A stretch of 64,000 nucleotides of DNA from an uncultured Shimia sp. (lineage in GTDB: Bacteria; Pseudomonadota; Alphaproteobacteria; Rhodobacterales; Rhodobacteraceae). How positions within the stretch are numbered: position 1 is the stretch's first letter; every line of letters begins with the position of its first letter. The stretch spans positions 168,473 through 232,472 of the forward strand of contig NZ_CANLRL010000007.1 of NCBI RefSeq assembly GCF_947493595.1, read 5' to 3'. This document shows, one piece after another, positions 29,575-38,940 of this stretch. The notes beneath the pieces were generated by a model that saw only the letters and a list, made by a program, of their open reading frames with translations, did no database searches and had not been told where the DNA came from. A program made the translations under genes and the position numbers.

Positions 29575-30588
29575 ATGGCACAGATGACAATGATTGAAGC
29601 CATCCGCGAGGCCCATGATGTGGCTATGGCGGCGGATGACAAAGTGGTGGTGTTTGGCGAGGACGTTGGGTTCTTTGGCGGTGTGTTCCGCTGTACTGCG
29701 GGGTTGCAGGAGAAATACGGCAAGTCCCGGTGTTTTGACGCGCCGATAAACGAGAGCGGTATTGTCGGCACGGCGATTGGCATGGCGGCTTATGGTCTGA
29801 AGCCGGTGATTGAGATCCAGTTCGCGGACTATGTGTATCCGGCGTATGACCAGATCGTGTCGGAGGCGGCGCGTCTGCGACACCGCTCCAACGGCGATTT
29901 CACCTGTCCCTTGGTGATCCGCATGCCCACTGGTGGCGGTATCTTTGGCGGGCAGACTCATAGCCAGAGCCCGGAGGCGATTTTCACCCATGTGTCCGGG
30001 TTGAAGGTGGTGATCCCGTCCAACCCGCGCGATGCGAAGGGGCTGTTGCTGGCGGCGATTGAAGACCCCGATCCGGTGATCTTCCTGGAGCCGAAGCGGT
30101 TGTACAACGGGCCGTTTGATGGGCATCACGACAAGCCCATTGAAAGCTGGAAGAAGCACCCTCAGGGCGACGTGCCTGAAGGCAATGAGATCATTCCGCT
30201 GGGCAAGGCGCATATTCAGCGTGAAGGCGCGGATGTAACGGTTTTGGCCTATGGCACAATGGTTTACGTGGCCGAGGCGGCTGCAGAAGAGACCGGTGTC
30301 GATGCGGAGGTGATCGACCTGCGAACGCTGATGCCGCTGGATCTGGAGACCATAGTTGAAAGCGTGAAGAAAACCGGGCGCTGTGTGATTGTGCATGAGG
30401 CGACCCGCACCTCAGGCTTTGGGGCGGAGCTGATGAGCCTCGTACAAGAAGCCTGTTTTTATCATCTTGAAGCGCCAATGATCCGGGTGACCGGATGGGA
30501 CACGCCGTATCCGCATGCGCAGGAGTGGGAGTATTTCCCGGGACCTGCACGGGTTGGCGAAGCGCTGCGCAAAGTCATGGAGGACTGA
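29575..30588 (+). CDS. bkdA2: Branched-chain 2-oxoacid dehydrogenase E1 beta
   Basis: 337-aa beta subunit that pairs with E1 alpha to complete the ThDP site. Visible family blocks are VVVFGEDVGFFGGVFRCT, PINESGIVGTAIGMAAYG and GGIFGGQTHSQSPEA. The C-terminal transketolase-like half has VIDLRTLMPLD and VTGWDTPYPHAQE. It starts 2 bp after bkdA1 and is followed by E2 after 4 bp. Acts in the cytoplasm in the multienzyme complex. Confidence 0.94.
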   Translation: MAQMTMIEAIREAHDVAMAADDKVVVFGEDVGFFGGVFRCTAGLQEKYGKSRCFDAPINESGIVGTAIGMAAYGLKPVIEIQFADYVYPAYDQIVSEAARLRHRSNGDFTCPLVIRMPTGGGIFGGQTHSQSPEAIFTHVSGLKVVIPSNPRDAKGLLLAAIEDPDPVIFLEPKRLYNGPFDGHHDKPIESWKKHPQGDVPEGNEIIPLGKAHIQREGADVTVLAYGTMVYVAEAAAEETGVDAEVIDLRTLMPLDLETIVESVKKTGRCVIVHEATRTSGFGAELMSLVQEACFYHLEAPMIRVTGWDTPYPHAQEWEYFPGPARVGEALRKVMED

Positions 30589-30592
30589 TCCC

Positions 30593-31861
30593 ATGGGAGT
30601 ATTTGCAATCCGTTTGCCCGACGTTGGAGAGGGCATTGCCGAGGCCGAGCTGGTCGAATGGCATGTGAAGGTAGGCGACGTGGTGCGCGAAGATGACGTG
30701 CTGGCCGCCGTGATGACCGACAAAGCTGCTGTGGAAGTGCCGTCGTCGGTTGATGGTAAGGTGCTCGCGCTGGGCGGTGAGATTGGCGACATGATCGCCA
30801 TCGGCGCCGTGTTGATCCGCATCGAAGTGGACGGCGAGGGTAACGAGAGCGGTGACGTGGAAGCGCCTGCGGCGGCACCGGCTGAGGAAAAGCCTGCGGT
30901 TGTGGAGGCGGTGGCTGAGCCAGCGCCAAAACCAGCGGCGAAGCCTGCGGTTGCTCCTGTTGCCGCAGCGCCAGTAAAGCGGGCGGCGGGCACCAAACCT
31001 TTGGCCTCGCCATCTGTCCGCGCGCGGGCGCGGGAAGAGGGTGTGGACCTGCGGCAGGTGCCAGGGTCCGGTGCAGCGGGGCGGATCAGCCATGCTGATT
31101 TGGACAACTGGATTGCCTCTGGTGGCATTCAGCAAGGTACTGTGGTGCGGGGGCAGAACACCGGTGTGGAAGAGGTGCGCGTGATTGGCATGCGCCGCAA
31201 GATCGCGGAAAAGATGGCGATCTCCAAACGGCAAATTCCGCATATCACCATTGTGGAAGAGGTGGAGATGTCGGCGCTGGAAGACCTGCGCGCGGCGCTT
31301 AACACCAAACACAAAGGGGAACGCGCGAAGCTGACGCTTTTGCCGTTCCTGATGCGGGCGATTGTCGAAGCGGTGCGGGAGCAGCCTGAGTTGAACGCGC
31401 GTTACGATGACGAAGCGGGCGTGATCCACCGTCATGGGGGCGTGCATGTGGGCATTGCGACGCAGACGCCAAACGGCCTGAACGTGCCGGTGGTGAAACA
31501 TGCCGAGGCGGGCAGTCTGTGGGACAATGCAGAAACCGTGTCGCGATTGGCGCAAGAAGCACGGGACGGCACCATCAAACGCGATGAGCTGTCCGGGGGC
31601 ACGATCACCATCACCTCGTTGGGGCCGCTGGGCGCGATTGCCACAACGCCGATCATCAACCACCCGGAGGTGGCCATCGTCGGTGTGAACAAGATGCAGA
31701 TCCGTCCGGTTTGGGATGGGCAGCAGTTTCAGCCGCGCAAGATGATGAACATCTCCTGCAGCTTTGATCACCGGGTGATCGACGGCTGGGATGCGGCTGT
31801 GTTTGTGCAAAAACTGAAAACCCTGCTGGAAACACCAGCCATGCTGTTTGTTGAGGGCTAA
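30593..31861 (+). CDS. bkdB: Branched-chain 2-oxoacid dehydrogenase E2 (dihydrolipoyl acyltransferase)
   Basis: 422-aa core enzyme. The lipoyl domain (residues 1-80) carries MTDKAAVE with Lys44 as the lipoyl site. An Ala/Pro/Glu-rich linker follows (about 85-145). The peripheral subunit-binding domain is SPSVRARAREEGVDL to GRISHADLD, and the catalytic domain ends with SFDHRVIDGWDAA, containing the His and Asp. ATG 30593 has GGAGG 9 nt upstream. The track's 30515 start runs into E1 beta. Abuts lpd directly. Confidence 0.94.
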   Translation: MGVFAIRLPDVGEGIAEAELVEWHVKVGDVVREDDVLAAVMTDKAAVEVPSSVDGKVLALGGEIGDMIAIGAVLIRIEVDGEGNESGDVEAPAAAPAEEKPAVVEAVAEPAPKPAAKPAVAPVAAAPVKRAAGTKPLASPSVRARAREEGVDLRQVPGSGAAGRISHADLDNWIASGGIQQGTVVRGQNTGVEEVRVIGMRRKIAEKMAISKRQIPHITIVEEVEMSALEDLRAALNTKHKGERAKLTLLPFLMRAIVEAVREQPELNARYDDEAGVIHRHGGVHVGIATQTPNGLNVPVVKHAEAGSLWDNAETVSRLAQEARDGTIKRDELSGGTITITSLGPLGAIATTPIINHPEVAIVGVNKMQIRPVWDGQQFQPRKMMNISCSFDHRVIDGWDAAVFVQKLKTLLETPAMLFVEG

Positions 31862-33220
31862 ATGACTGATCTATCCTGTAAACTTCTGATCATTGGGGCT
31901 GGTCCTGGCGGCTATGTCTGTGCCATTCGCGCCGGGCAGCTGGGCATTGACACCATTGTTGTGGATGCTGGGAAGCCGGGGGGGACGTGCCTGAATGTGG
32001 GCTGTATCCCGTCCAAAGCGATGATCCACGCGGCGGATGAATTCCACAAGATTGCGCATGTAAACGACGGCCCCCTGGGGATCTCCGCCAGCGCGCCAAG
32101 CATCGATTTGGCCCAAACGGTGGCGTGGAAAGATGGCATTGTGCAGCGTCTGAACACGGGTGTTTCGGCCTTGATGAAGAAAGCCAAAGCGCGGTTTGTG
32201 AACGGACAAGCGCGGTTTTTGGATGGCAAAACCGTGGAAGTCACCAATGGGGACGAGGTGCAGCAAATCCGTGCGGAATATGTGGTGATTGCCACGGGTT
32301 CCGCGCCGGTGGAACTGCCGTTTTTACCGTTTGGCGGGCCAATCTTGTCCTCGACCGAGGCGCTGGACCTGACCGAGGTGCCGGAGACATTGGCGGTTGT
32401 TGGTGGTGGCTATATCGGGCTGGAGCTGGGCACGGTGTTTGCCAAACTGGGCAGCAAGGTCACGGTGGTGGAGGCGGAAGACCGCATTCTGTCGCTCTAT
32501 GACAAAGCGCTGACCAAACCGGTGGCGAAGCGGCTGGAAGACCTCGGCGTGACAGTGATGACCGGCTCCAAGGCACAGGGCTACAGTGACGGCGCCTTGC
32601 AGACAGACCAATGCGATGTGGTCGCAGAGAAGGTGTTGGTCACTGTCGGGCGGCGTCCGCGCACGGCGGGAATTGGCATTGAAGAGTTGGCGCTGACCCA
32701 AGACGGGCCGTTTGTGAAGATAGACAGCTTTTGCCAGACCTCCATGCGGGGGATCTACGCGATTGGCGACGTGACCGGCGAGCCGATGTTGGCGCACCGG
32801 GCGATGGCGCAGGGCGAAATGGTGGCCGAACACATCGCGGGTCACTCTGTGGAGTGGGACAAACGTGCCATTCCGGCGGTGTGTTTCACCGACCCGGAAG
32901 TGGTGACGTGCGGCGCGCTTCCCGGTGAGATTGACGGCACCAAGGCCAGCGAGTTTCCGTTTATGGCCAATGGTCGCGCCATGACCACGGAGCGCGACGA
33001 CGGCTTTGTGCGGGTTGTGTACCGCGAAGAGGACCACGCAGTTGTGGGCCTGCAGGCGGTGGGCGCCGGGATTTCGGAACTGTCGGCGGCGTTTTCATTG
33101 GCAATAGAGATGGGGGCTTGCCTTGAAGACATTGCAGCCACGATCCATGCCCATCCCACGCAATCTGAAGGATTGCAGGAAGCCTGTCTCAAGGCATTGG
33201 GGCACGCGCTGCATATCTAA
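31862..33220 (+). CDS. lpdV: Dihydrolipoyl dehydrogenase (E3)
   Basis: 452-aa flavoprotein that reoxidises dihydrolipoamide with NAD+. FAD motif LLIIGAGPGGYVCAI, redox disulfide in GGTCLNVGCIPSK (Cys43 and Cys48), NAD motif AVVGGGYIGLELG, second FAD motif YAIGDVTGEPMLAHRAMAQGE, and C-terminal AHPTQSE with the catalytic His. The ATG follows the E2 stop codon with no gap. As the last gene of the bkd operon it is probably dedicated to this complex, and a strong terminator follows. Confidence 0.94.
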   Translation: MTDLSCKLLIIGAGPGGYVCAIRAGQLGIDTIVVDAGKPGGTCLNVGCIPSKAMIHAADEFHKIAHVNDGPLGISASAPSIDLAQTVAWKDGIVQRLNTGVSALMKKAKARFVNGQARFLDGKTVEVTNGDEVQQIRAEYVVIATGSAPVELPFLPFGGPILSSTEALDLTEVPETLAVVGGGYIGLELGTVFAKLGSKVTVVEAEDRILSLYDKALTKPVAKRLEDLGVTVMTGSKAQGYSDGALQTDQCDVVAEKVLVTVGRRPRTAGIGIEELALTQDGPFVKIDSFCQTSMRGIYAIGDVTGEPMLAHRAMAQGEMVAEHIAGHSVEWDKRAIPAVCFTDPEVVTCGALPGEIDGTKASEFPFMANGRAMTTERDDGFVRVVYREEDHAVVGLQAVGAGISELSAAFSLAIEMGACLEDIAATIHAHPTQSEGLQEACLKALGHALHI

Positions 33221-33223
33221 TCT

Positions 33224-33255
33224 AAAAAGGCCCGCAGGAGATTGCGGGCCTTTTT
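33224..33255. terminator. Bidirectional intrinsic terminator between lpdV and cheD
   Basis: AAAAAGGCCCGCA pairs with TGCGGGCCTTTTT around a short loop. The A and T runs on either side serve both the bkd operon (+) and the che operon (-). Confidence 0.9.
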
Positions 33256-33283
33256 GTTTGCAGGGAGAGGAGGGACCTGCGGG

Positions 33284-33847
33284 TTAAAACAGTTGCACGT
33301 CGCCCAGGTTGTCGTCGACCTTTGGCTTCGGTGCGCGCTTTGGTGCTTCGTCCTCGGTGAGCAGACGGGTGTCTTTCATAAAGCGGCGCTGAATGCGGCC
33401 ACCCACGGGCCAGAAACGGATGTTGCGGCCCCGCTGGCCACCCAAACAGCAATCCATCAGCTCAAAACCTTCGTTGCGCACAAACCACATGGCAAATTCA
33501 GCGTTTTTGGAGCCGATGTCGATGCGGCTGTTGAACATCTTGCCGCCGCCTAACAGCTTCACCTTGAGATTGTCGCGGCGGGCGCCAGCCTGGATCAAAC
33601 CGTTCACCAGAAGTTCCATTGCGTGCACACCATGGCTCATGGAGCCAGCAGAGCCGTCTTCTGTGCCCGGCAAAAGGAAATGGTTCATGCCCCCGATCCC
33701 GGCGGTTTCATCCCACATGCAAGCCGCCACACATGACCCCAGGATCGTGGTCATCACGATATCTTGGTCACTGGAAACCTGCACATCACCCTGCAACAGG
33801 GGCTGGACCTGGTATCCTTTGATGGCTTCTGCTTCACTAAGACTCAT
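33284..33847 (-). CDS. cheD: Chemoreceptor glutamine deamidase CheD
   Basis: 187 aa. Deamidates glutamines in chemoreceptor methylation helices. The catalytic Cys39 is in TILGSCVAA and His56 in GGMNHFLLP, with GGGKMF downstream. It is the last gene of the che operon, downstream of the receptor. The C-terminal tail after residue about 160 is charged and ends DVQLF. Because cheB is absent from this cluster, CheD may be the only receptor-modifying deamidase encoded here. Confidence 0.93.
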   Translation of the reverse strand: MSLSEAEAIKGYQVQPLLQGDVQVSSDQDIVMTTILGSCVAACMWDETAGIGGMNHFLLPGTEDGSAGSMSHGVHAMELLVNGLIQAGARRDNLKVKLLGGGKMFNSRIDIGSKNAEFAMWFVRNEGFELMDCCLGGQRGRNIRFWPVGGRIQRRFMKDTRLLTEDEAPKRAPKPKVDDNLGDVQLF

Positions 33848-33925
33848 TGGCTATTCCATTCACCGAGGGTTACACGCCAGCCGGGTTCGCGCACCAGCTG
33901 GCAAGGCGCAGTTTTTGCGCAGTTC

Positions 33926-35962
33926 TTAGAAGTCTTCCCAGTCTTCGCTGGCGGTGTCTTGAACCGGTGCCGTTTGGTTTACGGCGGCTTTGGTTGGCTT
34001 GGGCATCGGTTTTGCTGCTTGAACGGCCTTGGGGCTGGGCTTGGCGGTCGAAGTCTTCTTGACCTTGGCTTTGCTCAGCTTGGCATCTTTGGCCGCGTCA
34101 TCGTCCCATTCTTTGGTTTTGGCAACGTCTGCAACTGGCTTGGCCGGGGCAGGCTTCGCAGCTTTTGGCGCCGGTTTGGCCGCCGCTGCCGCTTTTTTCG
34201 GAGCCGGTTTTGGTGCCGCAGGGGCCGAGGCCGCGACGACGTCTGCTTCGGTTAGCTTAAAGACTTTAAGGGCTTGAGACATATTGGCAGCCTCATCCGA
34301 CAAGCTGCGGCTGGCGGCTGAGGATTCTTCGATCATGGCTGCGTTGCGCTGAGTCACCCGGTCCAGTTCGGTCACACTCTCTTTGATCTCGCGCAGGTTG
34401 TCCGCTTGGTCGCGGGACCCTGTGGCAATTTGCGAGACCAGATCGGAGGCGTGGTTCACACCGGTTATGATTTCCTGAAGCGCGTCGCCGGCCTTGTTGA
34501 CCAACTCGCTGCCCTTGGTGACCTGTTCACCGGATGTCAGGATCAGCTCTTTGATTTCGTTGGCGGATTCAGAGGCGCGTTGCGCCAGAGCGCGGACCTC
34601 GGAGGCGACAACCGCAAACCCGCGACCTGCTTCGCCGGCACGGGCGGCTTCGACACCGGCGTTAAGAGCCAGCAGGTTGGTTTGGAAGGCGATGTCATCA
34701 ATCACACCGATGATGGCAGTGATCTTGTCAGAGCTCTGTTCGATGTTGCGCATCGCCTCAACGGTGAGTTCAACCACCTCGCCACCGGACTGCGCCTGTT
34801 GACGGTTCTGGGTGATACGCTTGTTGGCTTCCGCAGCATGATCTGCTGTTTGTTCGACCGATGTGCTCAGGGTTTCGATGGCCGCCGCAGATTCCTCAAG
34901 CGTCACAGCCTGCGCCTCAGAACGCTTGGATTGATCCACAACGCTTTCGGAAATTTCCTGGGCACTGGAACGCACGGTTTCGGCTGTGCGGGTCACGGTG
35001 GAGAGCACTGATTTCAGATTGGTGAGGACCTCGTTGAAGTCTTTGCAGATCCGCTGGGAGTTTTCGCCCAGATGGGAGAACTCGGTCACATCGATAGGAC
35101 GATCCACACGGCCATCGGCAATTTCAGACAGACCTTCCGCAAGACGGGCAAACAGACGCTGGCGTTGTTTATCCTGCGCGGCACGCATTTCGCGGTCACG
35201 TTCTTCCTGGGCGAGTTGCGTGCGGAATTTCTCCAGACGCTTGGCCATGGCGCCAATTTCGTCGTCGCGATCCAGGCACGGCACGTCATAAGTAAAGTCG
35301 TGATCCGCAATAGCATCCATTGCTTTGCCAAGGCTCAGCACCGGACGTGTCACCACGCGGCCGACCAGCATCACAATCAGGCCGAGTGCCAAGGCGGCTG
35401 CCAGGGAGGAGCCAATCGCGCCTTTGACAAATTCCTGAAGGGCTTCTTGGCGAATGGAGGACACATCGGCGGCAACCTGCAACGAACCAACCGGTGCACG
35501 GCCAGCCTGCGCGATGGGCATATGCGCGGCATAGACCGCCCCTTCGATGGCATGTGCGCTTGGTTTGGCGTCGGTGACAGACGCTGAGACACCACTCAAT
35601 GCTTGGTTGACACTGTCTGCGCGGGTCTCAGCGGCATCATAGGTGTAGATCTCTGTGCCGTCTGAGGCCAGAACGCTGACGGCAGTGATATGCGCATCTT
35701 GCTCCAAGAAACGGTCGGTTGTCGCTTTCAGGCGGTCCACATCCTGAAACTGAGCGGCGGCGACCAATTGCGTGCTAAACAGCTCTGTGAGCAGATCGTA
35801 GCGCTCCATCGCTTGCGCTTCGGCTTCGGCGGTGCGGGCGTTGTACTGGGAAAATTGTGACAGGCCGACAGCCAGGAGGGCGCAGGCTGCAATGGCAACT
35901 GCCAATTTGGTTTTGATGCTCATCCGCGAGAAGCGGGCTTTCATTTTTTGGAAAACTGGCAT
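33926..35962 (-). CDS. Methyl-accepting chemotaxis protein with C-terminal docking-like pentapeptide
   Basis: 678 aa. Membrane segments are near residues 18-38 and 185-205, with a short periplasmic region between. HAMP follows (about 205-260), then the signalling domain with [20 protein letters not shown] and [13 protein letters not shown]. After about residue 555 there is a 110-residue Ala/Lys/Pro-rich linker, ending in DWEDF. This resembles the NWETF pentapeptide that tethers CheR and CheB to E. coli Tar and Tsr. It lies between the PAS gene and cheD in the che operon. Confidence 0.9.
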   Translation of the reverse strand: MPVFQKMKARFSRMSIKTKLAVAIAACALLAVGLSQFSQYNARTAEAEAQAMERYDLLTELFSTQLVAAAQFQDVDRLKATTDRFLEQDAHITAVSVLASDGTEIYTYDAAETRADSVNQALSGVSASVTDAKPSAHAIEGAVYAAHMPIAQAGRAPVGSLQVAADVSSIRQEALQEFVKGAIGSSLAAALALGLIVMLVGRVVTRPVLSLGKAMDAIADHDFTYDVPCLDRDDEIGAMAKRLEKFRTQLAQEERDREMRAAQDKQRQRLFARLAEGLSEIADGRVDRPIDVTEFSHLGENSQRICKDFNEVLTNLKSVLSTVTRTAETVRSSAQEISESVVDQSKRSEAQAVTLEESAAAIETLSTSVEQTADHAAEANKRITQNRQQAQSGGEVVELTVEAMRNIEQSSDKITAIIGVIDDIAFQTNLLALNAGVEAARAGEAGRGFAVVASEVRALAQRASESANEIKELILTSGEQVTKGSELVNKAGDALQEIITGVNHASDLVSQIATGSRDQADNLREIKESVTELDRVTQRNAAMIEESSAASRSLSDEAANMSQALKVFKLTEADVVAASAPAAPKPAPKKAAAAAKPAPKAAKPAPAKPVADVAKTKEWDDDAAKDAKLSKAKVKKTSTAKPSPKAVQAAKPMPKPTKAAVNQTAPVQDTASEDWEDF

Positions 35963-36027
35963 GGTGTTTCCTGTTGTTTTTATGGAGCTAATGGGCGCGG
36001 CAGAAAATTAGGGAGGGAAGCAGCCCC

Positions 36028-37239
36028 TTAAAGGGAGCTGCCTTTTTGAGTGACTTGCGACGCCTTGGCGGAAAGATCGGCCAGGTGGCGGTCGGTGTTG
36101 TCATGGAAGTTTTCCAGACGGGCGATGATGCCGTCCAAACCACTGTCCACGTCACGCATACGGCCGCTTTCGACTTTGCAAAGCAGTTTCACAACGTCGA
36201 GACCGTTGATCCGACGGCGCAGGCTGCGGCAGATGTCCGGGATGGATTTGCCGATGGAGGAAATTTCGATCAGGCGGGAGCGGCTGCGCTGATGTAGGCG
36301 TTCGTGGTGCTCTTTCAAAAGCAGAGCGCCGTCGGTTTCCTTGTCGTCCGGTTGCACGTGATCGTAGGCTTCGTTGAGAAGCTGCGCAATCTGCATGGAC
36401 CAGCGGCCCTGAGACACGGCGCTGTACATTTGCACCAGCGAGCCGTTTTCCGGATCGTGCAAACGGCCAACAAGACCGTGCATTTCTTTGGCCATCGCAT
36501 CATAGTTTTGCGAGATGGTACCAAGAGCGGCCCCGGCACCTTCCAGACGGCCAGCCAAAATGCGCAGGTTCACGGGCTCGCCACGGACACGCTCAAAACC
36601 TTGTTCGATGCTGTTAACCAGCCCCTGCATGTCGGAAATGATTTCTGCCAGCTCGTCCATCAGTTGGAAAGAGTTGACCAAATTCGGCGCGACAATATTG
36701 CGGCCTTTGAACTCGAGATTCAGAGCCTCGATGCCGTAAGCTTCCAGTGTTGGGTAGCCGGCCTCTTTGATCATCTCAAGCAACCGCGCTCCGCTTTGTT
36801 CCGGCGTCAGGTTCTTGTCTTTCTCTTCCTGGAGAAGTGAGACGTACATTTCTTTCGTGGTTTCAAACAGCTCTGTGCCGGGGCGAATACGGGCGGACAA
36901 AAATCCGTTTTCGGTTTGGGTGACCACAGCCAAAACCCAGTAATAACCACCGGATTTGGTTTTGTTTTTCACATAGGTACAGACCGGCTGACCCGCTTTC
37001 AGGCACTCCCACAACAGGTAGAAAACACCTTTGGGCATGTCTGGATGGCGCATGATTTTATGCGGCGCGTTGATGAGCTCTTCCAGCGGGTAGCCACCCA
37101 CTTCGATGAATTTTTCGTTGGCGAACTGGATCACGCCACGCGGATCGGTCGCCGACGTGATGATACTCTCGTTGGCAAACCGCACCTCAGTTGCGGAGCT
37201 GTCTGCGCTGGCGCTGCTGATCTTTGTCATGGCGTTCAT
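36028..37239 (-). CDS. Soluble Aer-type PAS protein in the che operon
   Basis: 403 aa. Residues about 20-125 form a PAS domain of the aerotaxis type: GGYPLEELINAPHKIMRHPD, then MPKGVFYLLWECLKAG and YVKNKTKSGGYYWVLAVVT. In Aer this domain binds FAD and senses redox state. The remaining 280 residues look helical but contain no membrane segment, no HAMP and no chemoreceptor hairpin motif, so this is not a normal receptor. The location between the CheT-like gene and the receptor implies a role in chemotactic signalling. Function unknown; FAD binding is inferred. Confidence 0.75.
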   Translation of the reverse strand: MNAMTKISSASADSSATEVRFANESIITSATDPRGVIQFANEKFIEVGGYPLEELINAPHKIMRHPDMPKGVFYLLWECLKAGQPVCTYVKNKTKSGGYYWVLAVVTQTENGFLSARIRPGTELFETTKEMYVSLLQEEKDKNLTPEQSGARLLEMIKEAGYPTLEAYGIEALNLEFKGRNIVAPNLVNSFQLMDELAEIISDMQGLVNSIEQGFERVRGEPVNLRILAGRLEGAGAALGTISQNYDAMAKEMHGLVGRLHDPENGSLVQMYSAVSQGRWSMQIAQLLNEAYDHVQPDDKETDGALLLKEHHERLHQRSRSRLIEISSIGKSIPDICRSLRRRINGLDVVKLLCKVESGRMRDVDSGLDGIIARLENFHDNTDRHLADLSAKASQVTQKGSSL

Positions 37240-37278
37240 GGGTCTATTCCAATGTCACTGTGGCTGAGCGAGTGTGGC

Positions 37279-37623
37279 TCAGAAGAGGTTTACGTTGCCT
37301 GCATCAGGCGAGATTGCGCGGGCTTTTTCCGCATCGGAGAGGCGAGATTTCAGGTAATCCAGACGGACGCTGTTTGAGAGATCCTGCACATTGAGATCCG
37401 GACCAGCGCCAATCATGGAAGACATGTTGCCAAGCAATGCCGCGATGTCATCCAGGTGCTGAAACAGCGCGTCTACGCGCTGTAGATCCCTTATTTTATT
37501 GTGATCGACGCCTTCCAGATCCAACTCACTGGTCAACCCGTCCAGCGCATGTGCGATGGAGGCAAGGTCAGCCACGTCCTCGGAAATGGTGGTTAGTACG
37601 TCTGCGGTTGAGCGCGTTGTCAT
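37279..37623 (-). CDS. CheT-like small protein with DxxxQ motif (candidate CheY phosphatase)
   Basis: 114 aa, predicted mostly helical. The helix RVDALFQHLDDIAALL contains D51-A-L-F-Q55, matching the DxxxQ pattern of CheZ-type phosphatases. I recall that Sinorhizobium meliloti CheT, a protein of about 113 aa encoded in its che operon, has this motif and acts in signal termination. Size and position fit; sequence identity was not measured. It ends NVNLF, similar to the CheD tail DVQLF. GGGGGA lies 7 nt before the ATG. Confidence 0.6.
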   Translation of the reverse strand: MTTRSTADVLTTISEDVADLASIAHALDGLTSELDLEGVDHNKIRDLQRVDALFQHLDDIAALLGNMSSMIGAGPDLNVQDLSNSVRLDYLKSRLSDAEKARAISPDAGNVNLF

Positions 37624-37648
37624 TTGTAGTCCCCCATGGGAGCCTCTT

Positions 37649-38035
37649 TTAAAGAGGCCCCACCACCTTCTCGATGCAGGCTTTCAGCTGTGCGGTTTCG
37701 AACGGCTTCTTAATGAAGTTGTTCATGCCCAGCTTGACGCCTTTGTTGATTGTGTCCGGATCTGCACGTCCCGTGATCAGGATAAAGCCGGTGCGTGCCG
37801 TCGCTTTATTGCCGCGGATGCCTTCCAGAAGCTGGAGACCGTCCATGCCTGGCATGTTGAAGTCGGACAGGATCAGGTGCACCGGTTTCGCAGCCAGGCT
37901 ACGCCAGGCTTGTGCGCCGTCGTTTTCGGTGCGGTAATTGACGATCCCGATCTCATCGAGCGCCTGTGTGATGAGTCCTCGGCTGGTGGACATGTCGTCC
38001 ACAACCAGAATGTGCAGCTTATCTTTCAAGCTCAT
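37649..38035 (-). CDS. cheY: CheY-type response regulator (CheY2 position)
   Basis: 128-aa single receiver domain. Acidic pair in LVVDDM (residues 13-14), phospho-acceptor Asp58 in LSDFNMPGMDG, Thr in ILITGRA and Lys in IKKPFE. It lies directly after cheR. In S. meliloti-type operons the CheY downstream of cheR is the motor-binding CheY2, so this is the better candidate for flagellar switch control. That assignment is by position only. Confidence 0.9.
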   Translation of the reverse strand: MSLKDKLHILVVDDMSTSRGLITQALDEIGIVNYRTENDGAQAWRSLAAKPVHLILSDFNMPGMDGLQLLEGIRGNKATARTGFILITGRADPDTINKGVKLGMNNFIKKPFETAQLKACIEKVVGPL

Positions 38036-38037
38036 TT

Positions 38038-38940
38038 TTAATTCCCCATGTGCAAGGTTGCATCAGCGCTTCTGCTGCCAATGCTGGAGGTGTCTATTGA
38101 GAAAACGCCCCGTCCGGCTGTGTGAAACAGGTCGGCGTGTTCCGGGCCAATTCCTTCGGAATGACCCAAGAATAGAAGACCGTCCGGGCAGAGCTGCTCG
38201 CCAAATCTGCGCCAGAGGCGGCTTTGTGTTGGCGCATCAAAGTAGATGGCGACGTTGCGACACATGATGATGTCGAACTGGCCCTTGAACGGCCAATCGC
38301 CATGAAGATTGAGGCGCCGGAAGCTAATCAGTTCGCGGGCTTTGTCGCAAACAGACTTCCGATCGTTAGACCCTTCAAAATCCTCAAAATACTTGGTCGC
38401 TTGCCCGTTGGGCAGGGTGTTGACCGAGGATGCGGGGTAGATGCCGCGCTTGGCGGATGCCAAGATTTCGGGGTCGATGTCTGATGCCAGGATTTTTACA
38501 TCCAGGGACGGGGCCTCCGGGCAGGCATCCAATACATGGAACGCCAGGCCATAAGGTTCTTCCCCGCTGGAACAGCCAGCAGACCAAATCCGAACCCGCT
38601 TGCCGCGACGTGCCTGGGCCATAAGGTCCGGCAGCACATCATTGGCCAACTGTTCGAAGTGATGCCCTTCGCGATTGAAGCGCGTCATGTTGGTTGTATA
38701 GGCGCTGATAAAGCGGGTTTGTTCATCCCGCCCTTGAGGCGAGTGCATATAGTCAATGTAGTCGTTGACTGTCTCATAGCCTGTGGCACGCAGGCGCTTG
38801 GAGAGGCGGGAGGCGACCATCGTCCGCTTGTGCGGCTGAAGATCGATTCCCATCCACTCACGCACCAGACCAGCAATGGCGGCAAAGTCCGCATCACTGA
38901 TTGTGCCTTCTTCAAGGGATTTTTGCGCCATCTGGGTCAT
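38038..38940 (-). CDS. cheR: Chemoreceptor methyltransferase CheR
   Basis: 300 aa. SAM-dependent methylation of receptor glutamates. The N-terminal helical domain includes LSKRLRATGY. The SAM-binding core has IWSAGCSSGEEPYGLA, ILASDIDPEILA and FDIIMCRNVAIYF, and GHSEG lies near the C-terminus. It starts 4 bp inside the cheW stop (ATGA overlap) and its stop lies 2 bp before the next cheY, leaving no room for cheB where related operons carry it. Confidence 0.94.
   Translation of the reverse strand: MTQMAQKSLEEGTISDADFAAIAGLVREWMGIDLQPHKRTMVASRLSKRLRATGYETVNDYIDYMHSPQGRDEQTRFISAYTTNMTRFNREGHHFEQLANDVLPDLMAQARRGKRVRIWSAGCSSGEEPYGLAFHVLDACPEAPSLDVKILASDIDPEILASAKRGIYPASSVNTLPNGQATKYFEDFEGSNDRKSVCDKARELISFRRLNLHGDWPFKGQFDIIMCRNVAIYFDAPTQSRLWRRFGEQLCPDGLLFLGHSEGIGPEHADLFHTAGRGVFSIDTSSIGSRSADATLHMGN

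Noticed and set aside
36010-36036. Hairpin spanning the PAS gene stop codon as a terminator
   Set aside because: Its T run is on the plus-strand side, whereas the che genes are read on the minus strand; it is therefore not an intrinsic terminator for the operon.
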